Shown: positions 47,825 through 56,723 of the stretch, in pieces | Position numbering within the stretch: position 1 is the first letter of the stretch | Layout of the letters: each line of letters begins with the position of its first letter | From: Bacteroidia bacterium | Lineage (GTDB): Bacteria > Bacteroidota > Bacteroidia > CAIKAF01 | DNA length: 64,000 nucleotides | Reading direction: 5' to 3' | Assembly (NCBI GenBank): GCA_016742095.1 | Contig: JACVCJ010000018.1 | Span: 19,675-83,674 of the forward strand | Notes under the pieces: generated by a model | The model's input: the letters and a program-made list of their open reading frames with translations, nothing else | What the model was told of the DNA's origin: nothing | Database searches by the model: none | Translations under genes and position numbers: made by a program

Positions 47825-48040
47825 TCAGTCCAGGCGCTCGCAGTGGTAACCCGATGCCAGCAGAAGCCCGCGCACCTCTTCGGGGCATACGAAGGCCGCT
47901 TCCACGCGCAGCACGCGGTCACAGTCCTCCAGGTCGAAATTAATGCGGCTGCCGGGAAGCTTTTCTGCCAGTTTCCCGGCCATTACCGCCGCTTCTTTTA
48001 CCGTATCGATATTGGTACGGAACACTTCGATCATATTCAT
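47825..48040 (-). CDS. small hypothetical protein
   Basis: 71 aa, MNMIEVFRTNIDTVKEAAVMAGKLAEKLPGSRINFDLEDCDRVLRVE; 4-bp overlap with the upstream DoxX-like gene. Confidence 0.55.
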   Translation of the reverse strand: MNMIEVFRTNIDTVKEAAVMAGKLAEKLPGSRINFDLEDCDRVLRVEAAFVCPEEVRGLLLASGYHCERLD

Positions 48041-48417
48041 GCAGGCACTGCGCTGTTTTTAGCCTTCAGCAGTTTATGAAAACAGATGTACGAAGTGACC
48101 AGTATAGCCAGCAGCGGAAAGCAGGACATGGCACTGAACCCGTCCACGGCCACATGCGCTACAAAAGCCGAGATCATAGATATACCAAAACCTGTGTAGG
48201 CCCATTCCTTGTAACGCGGCGGAATACCCGGAATGATCAGCGCCAGGGCGCCCAGCACCTTGCAGATGGCCAGCTGTACCCCGAAATATTCCGGGAAACC
48301 CAGGTGACTGATACCTTCCTTTGCCATATCCGTCTGAAAGGTCAGTGCCGGCATCACGCCTTCAAAAAGAAAGATAATTACCGTGCTGATCCAGTAGATA
48401 ATGCGGTATTTTTTCAT
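48037..48417 (-). CDS. DoxX-like family membrane protein
   Basis: 126 aa; EGISHLGFPEYFGVQLAICKVLGALALIIPGIPPRYKEWAYTGFGISMI. Confidence 0.82.
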   Translation of the reverse strand: MKKYRIIYWISTVIIFLFEGVMPALTFQTDMAKEGISHLGFPEYFGVQLAICKVLGALALIIPGIPPRYKEWAYTGFGISMISAFVAHVAVDGFSAMSCFPLLAILVTSYICFHKLLKAKNSAVPA

Positions 48418-48836
48418 ATGTATCTTTCGTTTTCCTGGTTAAACATCCATACTTTGCCAAAACGGTCGAGCAGTACACCGAACAGCTATCCCCAGAACGA
48501 AGGGGCCAGCGCTTCGATCACCCGGCCGCCTTCAGCCAGTCTGTCAAAGGTTTGCCGGGCTTCTTCCTCCGATCCAAAATGCAGGCTCAGCGCCATATCG
48601 GTGCCCTGCAGGTAGCCCTGCGGACCGGTCATATCGGTAGCCATCAGCACCATATCGCCGCTAACGAGCATGCTGTGCATAATGTGTTCCTGCATACCTG
48701 CCGGACATTGTGCCGATACCGGGGTTTCGGCCACGGTCTGCATGCTGAGTTCACCGCCCAGGCATGCGCGGTAAAAGTTCATGGCCTCGCGGCAGTTGCC
48801 GTTGAACGTAAGATAAGGAGCCAATTTTACAGACAT
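48414..48836 (-). pseudogene. VOC family PhnB-like protein, interrupted by in-frame TAG
   Basis: MSVKLAPYLTFNGNCREAMNFYRACLGGELSMQT...VIEALAPSFWG*LFGVLLDRFGKVWMFNQENERYI*; TAG at 48486-48488; the post-TAG frame ends in an ATGA overlap with the next gene. Confidence 0.8.
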
Positions 48837-48859
48837 ATACATTCGTTTTAGTTGATTTT

Positions 48860-49270
48860 TTACGGCTTCGGGATCTGGCTTTCGTCCATGAAACAGATCT
48901 CCCACTGGTGCCCGTCCGGATCGGCAAAGCTGTGCTGGTACATCCAGCCGTGATCGTCCGGTTCCCGGTAAAGACTTCCGCCGGCTGCCAGCGCCCGGCC
49001 TATCATTTCGTCCACTTCGGCGCGGCTGTCCACGCTCAGGGCGATCAGCACCTCGGTATGCGTATGGGCATCGCAGAGTTCTTTCTTTGTAAAGCCTTTA
49101 AAAAAAGGCTCCGTAAGCAGCATCGCATAAATGCTTCCCTCGCGGATCACAAGGCAGGCGCCCTGTTCATTGGTAAAATCCTTGTTGAAGGAAAATCCCA
49201 GCGCTTTAAAAAAATCCATAGAGCGCTGCAGGTCTTTTACAGGCAGGTTTATAAATACTTGAGACGGCAT
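48860..49270 (-). CDS. VOC family glyoxalase-like protein
   Basis: MPSQVFINLPVKDLQRSMDFFKALGFSFNKDFTNEQGACLVI...WMYQHSFADPDGHQWEICFMDES; likely start 49270. Confidence 0.87.
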   Translation of the reverse strand: MPSQVFINLPVKDLQRSMDFFKALGFSFNKDFTNEQGACLVIREGSIYAMLLTEPFFKGFTKKELCDAHTHTEVLIALSVDSRAEVDEMIGRALAAGGSLYREPDDHGWMYQHSFADPDGHQWEICFMDESQIPKP

Positions 49271-49397
49271 ATTGATAGCTTTATCTGGTTTTACAGGACA
49301 AAGGTAAAAGGCCCGGCAGCAAGACCGGATACGATAAAAAGTCAACTTTCGGGGCATTCGGGACAAAATACTATCTTTGTAAAAATACCTTCCTGCG

Positions 49398-50369
49398 ATG
49401 CGAAAAACAGCACTGATCGTCCCTTACGACTATAAACTACTAAGTGTAGCGGCCATACTGGACGTTTTTGAGACCGTGAACCGCCTGTATGCCGAACGTG
49501 GCGAAGAGGCCCCCTACCAGCTGCATATTTACCAGCAGCCCGAACAGATGCGTGCGGGAAGATCGGCCTTTCACGGCTACGATATCTTTTCTGCAGAAGA
49601 TAAACAACAGATGGACCTGGTGCTGATACCGGCCTTCAGTACGGAAGATATGCGGCAGACCCTGGAACGCAACCGGGTGTGGATACCCTGGTTACAGCGC
49701 CAGTTCGAAGGCGGGGCCGAAACCGGCAGTTTTTGCACCGGAGCCTTTCTTTTTGCCGCGTCCGGACTACTGAACAAACGCGCCGCCACTACGCATGTAG
49801 ACGCGTCAGACGCGTTCGGGCGCCTGTACCCGGAGGTAGTGCTGCAGTCCGAACATACGGTCACTGCCGACGGCCGGGCTTACACCAGCGGAGGTTCCAC
49901 TTCTACTTTTCACCTGTTGTTACTGCTGGTGCAGAAGCATTGCGGCGCCGATACGGCCATACGCATCGCCAAGATATTTGCCATCGACATGGACCGCTAC
50001 AAGCAGAGCTACTTCAGCACGTTCCGGCCCGACTATACCCACAACGACGAGCTGGTGAAAGACGTACAGAAAAAGATCGAGAACGCCTACCGCGAGGCCG
50101 AGACCATTGAAGAGATCATTAAAGATATTCCCGCCAGCCGCCGCAACATCGTACGGCGTTTTACGCAGGCCACGGGCATTCCGCCCATCGAGTACCTGCA
50201 GCACGTACGCATCGAATCGGCCAAACGCCTGCTGGAAGGTACCAACCAGAGTATTACGGAGGTGATCGATAATACGGGTTATTCCGATCCCAAATCGTTC
50301 CGCAAGACCTTCCGCCGCATTGTGGGCATGGCTCCCCAGGAATACAAAGAGAAGTTCAGGGTAAAATAA
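49398..50369 (+). CDS. GlxA family (DJ-1/PfpI + AraC HTH) transcriptional regulator
   Basis: 323 aa; FCTGAFLFAASGLLNKRAATTH then ASRRNIVRRFTQATGIPPIEYLQHVRIESAKRLLEGTNQSITEVIDNTGYSDPKSFRKTFRRIVGMAPQEYKEKF. Confidence 0.92.
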   Translation: MRKTALIVPYDYKLLSVAAILDVFETVNRLYAERGEEAPYQLHIYQQPEQMRAGRSAFHGYDIFSAEDKQQMDLVLIPAFSTEDMRQTLERNRVWIPWLQRQFEGGAETGSFCTGAFLFAASGLLNKRAATTHVDASDAFGRLYPEVVLQSEHTVTADGRAYTSGGSTSTFHLLLLLVQKHCGADTAIRIAKIFAIDMDRYKQSYFSTFRPDYTHNDELVKDVQKKIENAYREAETIEEIIKDIPASRRNIVRRFTQATGIPPIEYLQHVRIESAKRLLEGTNQSITEVIDNTGYSDPKSFRKTFRRIVGMAPQEYKEKFRVK

Positions 50370-50406
50370 CCCCAGACTTCTCTGCAACAAATAAAGATGA
50401 AAAAAG

Positions 50407-51102
50407 CTACGCAATTTTAGCCAGCCATTCTCTGGCCGGACCCACGGGTACGCTCCAGCGACGGTCTTTAAAGGCTTGCAGCAGTTCTTCGGCTACTTCG
50501 GACGCGGGTATGCCTTTTTCACCCCCGATGGCTTTGGAGAATTCCGTATTCACCAGCGGCGGGATCAGTTCGTATACTTCCACACGACCGTCCAGGCCCT
50601 GGCGCAGCAGATCGGTATAGACATGCAGGGCCGCTTTGATGGCCGAATAGGTAGGCAGTATCTTCGCCGGAAAAAAGGCCACCACCGAGGTCACGTTCAC
50701 AACGGCTGCATCGGGTTTACCCAGTAATACGGGCAGCAGCGCGTCCGTCATACGGATCACCGAGAGATAATTGGTGTCCATTTCACGTCCGGCACGTTCC
50801 CAGGCAGAGCCGACACCACCGAGCTCATAGGCTTCGGCATAGCCGGCATTGTTAATGAGTATATTGAGTTCGGGATAATTACGCTCTATTTCTGCACGCA
50901 AAGTCTCTACATCGGCGGCGCTGGTCACATCCGCACGAAAGGGGATAATATTGCCGGAAAGGGCCGCCGCACGGGTCAGGCGCTCTTCGTTGCGACCGGT
51001 GATGATCACGGTATTATCCTGTGCGACCAGTAATCTGGCTATTTCCAGCCCGATGCCGGCCGATCCGCCCGTAACCAGTACGGTATTCTTCGTCGTTTTC
51101 AT
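50407..51102 (-). CDS. SDR family oxidoreductase (DltE-like)
   Basis: 231 aa; VLVTGGSAGIGLEIARLL, ILINNAGYAEAYEL, YSAIKAALH. Confidence 0.88.
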   Translation of the reverse strand: MKTTKNTVLVTGGSAGIGLEIARLLVAQDNTVIITGRNEERLTRAAALSGNIIPFRADVTSAADVETLRAEIERNYPELNILINNAGYAEAYELGGVGSAWERAGREMDTNYLSVIRMTDALLPVLLGKPDAAVVNVTSVVAFFPAKILPTYSAIKAALHVYTDLLRQGLDGRVEVYELIPPLVNTEFSKAIGGEKGIPASEVAEELLQAFKDRRWSVPVGPAREWLAKIA

Positions 51103-51138
51103 TTGTATATCCTGTATATTTTTTGTATATTAAAAATT

Positions 51139-52338
51139 TCAGGAACGCTGTAAATTCTCTATCAGCAGTGCCGAAGCCCCGCCACCGCCGTTACAGATGG
51201 CCGCCATACCATAGCGTCCGTTGCAGTTTTTAAGGATATGCGCCAGGCTCACCAGGATACGCGCACCGGAAGCGCCCAGGGGGTGACCGATGGACACTGC
51301 TCCCCCGTTCACATTGAGGCGGGCCGCATCGATACCGGAGAGGCGCGCATTGATCAGGGGCACATTGGCATAGGCCTCATTGATCTCGAAAAAGTCGATA
51401 TCTGCCATGCTGAGTCCGGCTTTCTGCAAGGTTTTGGCAATGGCCAGCGAGGGCGACGTGCTGAACCATTCCGGGGCCTGGGCCGCATCGGCAAAAGCCG
51501 TGATGGCCGCCAGAGGCTGCAGGCCGTGTGCCTGTACATATTCTTCCGAAGCGAGCAGCAGCGCCGCCGCACCATCGTTCAGGTTAGAGGCATTGGCCGC
51601 CGTAATGGAACCTTCGGCCTCGAAAATGGGTTTCAGCTTCGTCATTTTTTCCTCGTTCAGCTTCAGTACGTCCTCGTCGAGGTCGTAGATAGTGCTGCCC
51701 TGTTTGCCGGGCAGTTCCAGCGGGGTAATTTCTTCTTTAAAGAAGCCGTTTTCCTGCGCCTGACGGGCTTTTCGATAGGAATTCAGGGCGTATTCGTCCT
51801 GTTCGACGCGGCTTACGCTGTATTTACGGTTGGCCATTTCGGCCGCATTGCCCATATGAAAATTGTGGTAGGGATCCCAGAGTCCGTCCTTCAGCATACC
51901 GTCCACCAGGTTTTGGTTACCGGTTTTAAGGCCGGAGCGGTGATCTTCGAGGTAGTACGGCGCATTCGACATACTTTCCATGCCACCGGCCATCACTACT
52001 TCAGCATCTCCCATCGCTATGGACTGTGCCCCGTACATCACGGATTTCAGGCCGGAAGAACATACTTTATTTACAGTGGTGGCATCGGCTGCATCCGGAA
52101 TTCCGGCGGCGCGGGCGGCCTGACGTGCGGGCGACTGACCCAGGTTGGCCGAAAGCACATTACCGAAGATCACTTCGTTCACATCCGTGGCCGGTATGCC
52201 CGACTTACGGATGGCATCTTTCATTACTTCTGCACCCAGCTGTACGGCGCTGAGGGATGACAGGCTTCCCAGGAAGCCCCCGGTACCCGTGCGGGCTGCC
52301 GATACGATAAATACCCTGCGTTTCATAGTTTCTTTCAT
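51139..52338 (-). CDS. acetyl-CoA C-acyltransferase (thiolase)
   Basis: NKVCSSGLKSVMYGAQSI, NVNGGAVSIGHPLGASGARIL, GMAAICNGGGGASALLIE; start MKETMKRRVF (52338) or MKRRVF (52326). Confidence 0.93.
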   Translation of the reverse strand: MKETMKRRVFIVSAARTGTGGFLGSLSSLSAVQLGAEVMKDAIRKSGIPATDVNEVIFGNVLSANLGQSPARQAARAAGIPDAADATTVNKVCSSGLKSVMYGAQSIAMGDAEVVMAGGMESMSNAPYYLEDHRSGLKTGNQNLVDGMLKDGLWDPYHNFHMGNAAEMANRKYSVSRVEQDEYALNSYRKARQAQENGFFKEEITPLELPGKQGSTIYDLDEDVLKLNEEKMTKLKPIFEAEGSITAANASNLNDGAAALLLASEEYVQAHGLQPLAAITAFADAAQAPEWFSTSPSLAIAKTLQKAGLSMADIDFFEINEAYANVPLINARLSGIDAARLNVNGGAVSIGHPLGASGARILVSLAHILKNCNGRYGMAAICNGGGGASALLIENLQRS

Positions 52339-52343
52339 TTTAA

Positions 52344-52363
52344 AATATACCATTCGGTATATT
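52344..52363. promoter_or_regulatory. palindromic operator 1
   Basis: AATATACC-attc-GGTATATT, perfect 8-bp arms. Confidence 0.65.
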
Positions 52364-52423
52364 AAAGGTTAAAAATTTTTGCCGTATACATTTAAAAGGT
52401 TTTCCGCATTTGGCAGATCAAAA

Positions 52424-52441
52424 TTATACCAATCGGTATAA
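52424..52441. promoter_or_regulatory. palindromic operator 2
   Basis: TTATACC-aatc-GGTATAA, perfect 7-bp arms. Confidence 0.65.
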
Positions 52442-52660
52442 ATATGCAAATAAATTTTCAGGGAACAGCACGAAGTATAATTTTCGGCAATAGAGGCATA
52501 AGAAAAACATATGATACAAAAATAGAGAGCAAAATAAAAATTCTGAATTACAGTCATTTAAATAAAATATAATTTTATATTTATTCAATATTTGAATTTT
52601 TAAACATACATTTACACTATATAAATCACCAAGTAAAGAACCCTCTAATCTGAAAAGACT

Positions 52661-55543
52661 ATGTTTACGCGCAATTTACCTACGGTTTTTACTACCCTTT
52701 TCCTGAATATTTTATTTATTTTCAACACAAAGGCCCAGATATTTGAATCGGTAGGACAGTTTACGTCGGACAATGTTTCGGAAGTACGCTTCATCCGGAA
52801 TGCACAGGGCGGAAAGCTGTATACAGTAGGCTATATATCCGGCAACACTGATATAGATCCCGGCCCGGGAACCCAGCTCATCAGCAGCAATCAGGAACGC
52901 GTATTTTTAAGTAAATCGGATACCGGAGGTACATTCTATTGGTATAAAACCTTTGCCGATACGATCGCATACAGAGTTACCGCTGTCAAAACAGATATAC
53001 ACGATAACATTTACCTTGCCGGGCAGGAGAAGCCACGCTATACACCCGGTAACGATTATATATATCCGAATTTCCTTATAAAATGTGATCCCCAGGGGAA
53101 TCTGCTCTGGCGTACTACTTTTGGCAATAATGCAGCTACCTTCGGTTCTTCCACGATCAACCAGATCCACGTACTTGATGATGGTTCTGTATTTACCTGC
53201 GGAGAGTACGATGAAAATGAAGACCTTATACCCGGAAACACCATAGAACCATCTCCCACAAGTCAGAACAGCAGTGGGTTTTTACAAAAATTCGATCAGA
53301 ACGGGAACCTCGTCTGGCTGCGCCGGTTCTGGGGGCTTGCGGATCCTTTGTTCACATCTATAACAGGTTCCGGAGCTGATTTATACGTATACGGACGTAA
53401 AATTTACCATACAGATGCCACTTTTGAAAATACGCCGGTCTCTTTTCCCTTTATCAACGCAGCCTCTTTCATACTGAAAGCAGATACTTCCGGCAATCTG
53501 CAATGGATAAAAAGTATAGGCGCCGGCGCTCTTCCTTATGAGATTATGCTTAGTAACAACGGTGAGTACCTGTATTGCAGCGGTACCGTAAACTATATTA
53601 CTGATTTTGATCCGGGACCTGGTCAGTTCGTTGTGGATAATCCCACAAGCGGCCAGTTCATCCTGAAACTGGATACTGCCGCAAACTTTCAGTGGGTGCG
53701 CCCGGTATTCGATGGCAGGGGATATGAATATGCCGGAGGAAAGGTCCTTTCATTAGCTATAGATGCCCAGGATAATGCTTATTTAATCAGTCAGTTCGGA
53801 ACAGACTTTGATATGGATGCCGGGCCTGGAACGCATTTAGAAACAGCAAACGGACCGGATCTGCATGCTTATGTAGTCTCTGTGACGGCTGCCGGTGATT
53901 TTTCCTGGGCAGCAGCCATCAAAGGTTCGGGAATGGCTATTGTTCATAGCCTGCAGGTATTGCCCAACCAGAGTCTATTACTGGGCGGAGCTTTCAGCGG
54001 CACCAATGATTTTGACCCGCAGACCGGTGTACATAACCTCACAGCAACACAAACGGATGGATTCCTGTTACGCCTGCGTAAGGATCCCTGTGCCGATCTC
54101 CTTGTAAGGACCGACAGCGTTACCGGTCTTACCTGCCAGGCAGTTGCCGGTATATACCTGCACAGCCTCGGCGGTACGGCTCCCTATACCTATACCTGGA
54201 ATAATAATGCCCCCACGGCCGACTCTGTTTTTTACACCGCTACACCCGGTATACATAATGTAGTGGTAAATGATGCCGGCGGATGCAGCCGTTCGCTCTC
54301 CTTCCTGATGAACGGGCCGCTGCCTGCCACTGATTTTGACCTGGAGGCGAACCTGGAAACCGGTTCTTTTCAGCCGGGTTTCACTACCCAGACACGGCTT
54401 TTCCTGCTGAACAATACCTGCATACCGGCCAACGGGCAGCTGATGCTGGTTTGTGATTCTGCCCTTAGCTTCAACAGTGCTGTACCGGCTCCGTCCTCAG
54501 TTTCCGGCGATACGCTTATCTGGGATTTCAGCAACTTTAAATGGGATACGCCATTCAGCGATCCGCTAATCTCATTCACCACCGCTGTATCTACTCCGCT
54601 GAACGATACGCTCCACCTGGTACTGCTCGCTGTTCCGCTTTCCGGGGATGGTGACACCAGCAATAATATCCGTACCTATACCATACCTGTAACTGGCGCA
54701 TACGACCCCAACGACAAGAAGGTATACCCGGCAGGAGTATGTACCCCGGGATATATTGAACAGGACCAGACACTCACCTACACCATCCGCTTCCAGAATA
54801 CAGGTACCGCGCCTGCACACAATGTGTATATTGAAGATGCACTGAGCCCGGCACTGGACCTGAATTCCCTGCAGGTGACCGGCACCAGTCACGACATGTA
54901 TACTAAAATAATGCCCGGCAATGTTCTTCACTTTATGTTCGACAATATCATGCTGCCTGACAGCAACAGCAATGAACCGCTGAGTCACGGTTATGTGGTG
55001 TTCCGCATAAACCCGCTCCCCGGCAGTACACCCGGTAGCGAAATACGTAACAAAGCAGGCATCTATTTCGACTACAATGCGCCCGTGATCACCAATGAAG
55101 TGCTGAATACCATTGCCGACAGCAGTTATATCGGTAATCATACCCAGACCACCGTAAGTACGGCCAACAGCAGTTATACCTGGCATGGTGTTACGTACAA
55201 CGCTTCAGGGACCTATACCCGTGTATTCCAGAACATGCAGGGTTGCGACAGCATCGTGGTCATGACCCTTTCCCTGAACGCCAGCAGCCTGGCCGGGTAC
55301 GGACAGAACGGCATACGCCTCTTCCCGAATCCCGCGCAGGATCAGCTGCAGCTGGAAAGTAAAGAGCATGTGGACGGCGGTATACTGCGTATATATAGTA
55401 TCACCGGTCAGCTGGTCCGCGAACGGAAGAACGTTTCGGGCACGCAGTTCAGCATCGACCTTACAGGACTCGCTCCGGATGTATATACCATAGAATTGTA
55501 CGACGGACAGCAGAACCGTCGCAGCCGTTTTGTGAAACAGTAA
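52661..55543 (+). CDS. large T9SS type A sorting domain-containing protein
   Basis: 960 aa; SBBP-like repeats, YDPNDKKVYPAG...YTIRFQNTGTAPAHNVYIEDALSPALDLNSLQV domain, C-terminal LFPNPAQDQLQLESKEHVDGGILRIYSITGQLV. Confidence 0.87.
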   Translation: MFTRNLPTVFTTLFLNILFIFNTKAQIFESVGQFTSDNVSEVRFIRNAQGGKLYTVGYISGNTDIDPGPGTQLISSNQERVFLSKSDTGGTFYWYKTFADTIAYRVTAVKTDIHDNIYLAGQEKPRYTPGNDYIYPNFLIKCDPQGNLLWRTTFGNNAATFGSSTINQIHVLDDGSVFTCGEYDENEDLIPGNTIEPSPTSQNSSGFLQKFDQNGNLVWLRRFWGLADPLFTSITGSGADLYVYGRKIYHTDATFENTPVSFPFINAASFILKADTSGNLQWIKSIGAGALPYEIMLSNNGEYLYCSGTVNYITDFDPGPGQFVVDNPTSGQFILKLDTAANFQWVRPVFDGRGYEYAGGKVLSLAIDAQDNAYLISQFGTDFDMDAGPGTHLETANGPDLHAYVVSVTAAGDFSWAAAIKGSGMAIVHSLQVLPNQSLLLGGAFSGTNDFDPQTGVHNLTATQTDGFLLRLRKDPCADLLVRTDSVTGLTCQAVAGIYLHSLGGTAPYTYTWNNNAPTADSVFYTATPGIHNVVVNDAGGCSRSLSFLMNGPLPATDFDLEANLETGSFQPGFTTQTRLFLLNNTCIPANGQLMLVCDSALSFNSAVPAPSSVSGDTLIWDFSNFKWDTPFSDPLISFTTAVSTPLNDTLHLVLLAVPLSGDGDTSNNIRTYTIPVTGAYDPNDKKVYPAGVCTPGYIEQDQTLTYTIRFQNTGTAPAHNVYIEDALSPALDLNSLQVTGTSHDMYTKIMPGNVLHFMFDNIMLPDSNSNEPLSHGYVVFRINPLPGSTPGSEIRNKAGIYFDYNAPVITNEVLNTIADSSYIGNHTQTTVSTANSSYTWHGVTYNASGTYTRVFQNMQGCDSIVVMTLSLNASSLAGYGQNGIRLFPNPAQDQLQLESKEHVDGGILRIYSITGQLVRERKNVSGTQFSIDLTGLAPDVYTIELYDGQQNRRSRFVKQ

Positions 55544-55546
55544 AAG

Positions 55547-56653
55547 CTACACCGCGCATTTCTCGCGGTACACATCGCCCAGGCAGGCATTGGGCATATG
55601 CGGCAGCACCAGGTTCCCGAAGTGATCGCACTCTTCGCGCAGCGGGAAACCGGAATGGATAAAGGCCCGGAAACCGATGTCCATATATTGCTGCAGCTTG
55701 TCCTGCACCTGCGCGGCACTGCCTACCAGCGCGCTTCCGCAGCCGGAGAACACCTTGCCCACGGAACTCCATACCAGGGGCTCGATAAAACCTTCGCTGT
55801 CGGCCCCTTTCCGCAGCTCGTCCTGCCGGAACACACCGTAGGAAACAGCATCCTGGTGGCGGGCACGCTGAGCATATGCCTCCGTATCGTTGAGCCTGGA
55901 AACCAGGCGCCGGGCATAGGCACGGGCTTCGGACTCCGTCTCACGTACGATCATGTGTATACGTAAACCGAAATCGATCACGCGGCCGTGTTTATACGCA
56001 CGCTCGGACACATCTTCGATGGTCTGCCGCATCATTTCCATTTTCTCCGGCCACATCAGGTATACATCGGCATATTGGGCGGCAATTTCCTTTGCCTCCG
56101 GCGATATGCCCCCGAAATACACGAGCGGGCTTCCGCTGTAACGGCATTTGGCCGGGGCGGAATCGAGATGTATATTGTAAAACGAACCGTCGAAACGGAT
56201 CTCGTCCTTTTCCCAGCCCTGGCGCAGGATGTTCAGTATCTCGCCCGTACGGCCGTAGCGCGTCTGTGCGTCGGTCTTCTGCCCGGGGAGATCCGAAGAA
56301 ATGGCATTGATGATCACCCGCCCCTGCGAAACTTCGTCGAGCGTGGAAATAGCGCGGGAAAGCGTAGTGGGATAGATCTCGCCCATGCGCAGGGCCACGA
56401 TCGGCTTTATCTGCCGGGTAAGCGGCAGGGCGGCCGCGGCGAACGTAAGCGGGTCCATGCCCGTATCGTAGGCGGCCGGCAGCAGTATGCCCCGGAAGCC
56501 ATGTTTATCGGCGGTCTGTATAATATCGAGGCAATGCGGAAAAGAGCTGCGGCGGCCCGGATCACGCTCTCCCAGGAACTCCGTATCCCCGTCGCTCATG
56601 TCATCAAACCAGGAAAACTCGGCGATACGTTCGGTCGTTTTAATATGGATCAT
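55547..56653 (-). CDS. LLM class flavin-dependent oxidoreductase (alkanesulfonate monooxygenase-like)
   Basis: 368 aa; EFSWFDDMSDGDTEFLGERDPGRRS, DPLTFAAAALPLTRQIKPIVALRMGEIYPTTLSRAISTLDEVSQGRVIINAIS. Confidence 0.87.
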   Translation of the reverse strand: MIHIKTTERIAEFSWFDDMSDGDTEFLGERDPGRRSSFPHCLDIIQTADKHGFRGILLPAAYDTGMDPLTFAAAALPLTRQIKPIVALRMGEIYPTTLSRAISTLDEVSQGRVIINAISSDLPGQKTDAQTRYGRTGEILNILRQGWEKDEIRFDGSFYNIHLDSAPAKCRYSGSPLVYFGGISPEAKEIAAQYADVYLMWPEKMEMMRQTIEDVSERAYKHGRVIDFGLRIHMIVRETESEARAYARRLVSRLNDTEAYAQRARHQDAVSYGVFRQDELRKGADSEGFIEPLVWSSVGKVFSGCGSALVGSAAQVQDKLQQYMDIGFRAFIHSGFPLREECDHFGNLVLPHMPNACLGDVYREKCAV

Positions 56654-56654
56654 C

Positions 56655-56683
56655 TATTAGTCTACTAAAATAATGGACTAATA
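56655..56683. promoter_or_regulatory. inverted repeat directly upstream of LLM gene
   Basis: TATTAGTC-N13-GACTAATA, perfect 8-bp arms, 1 bp from the start codon. Confidence 0.55.
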
Positions 56684-56723
56684 TACTTTAAAAAACGGAC
56701 CTGCCGAAAAAAATGCGTTCTTT

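Noticed and set aside
46529-48079. 516-aa + strand ORF
   Set aside because: Antisense shadow across the VOC, monooxygenase, sterol desaturase and small-protein genes; low-complexity His/Gln-rich translation with no domain logic.
36915-48836. Genetic-code recoding of TAG
   Set aside because: TAG is used as the genuine final stop in several intact genes here (21324-21326, 31273-31275, 41232-41234), so genome-wide amber reassignment is unlikely; local read-through is not excluded.
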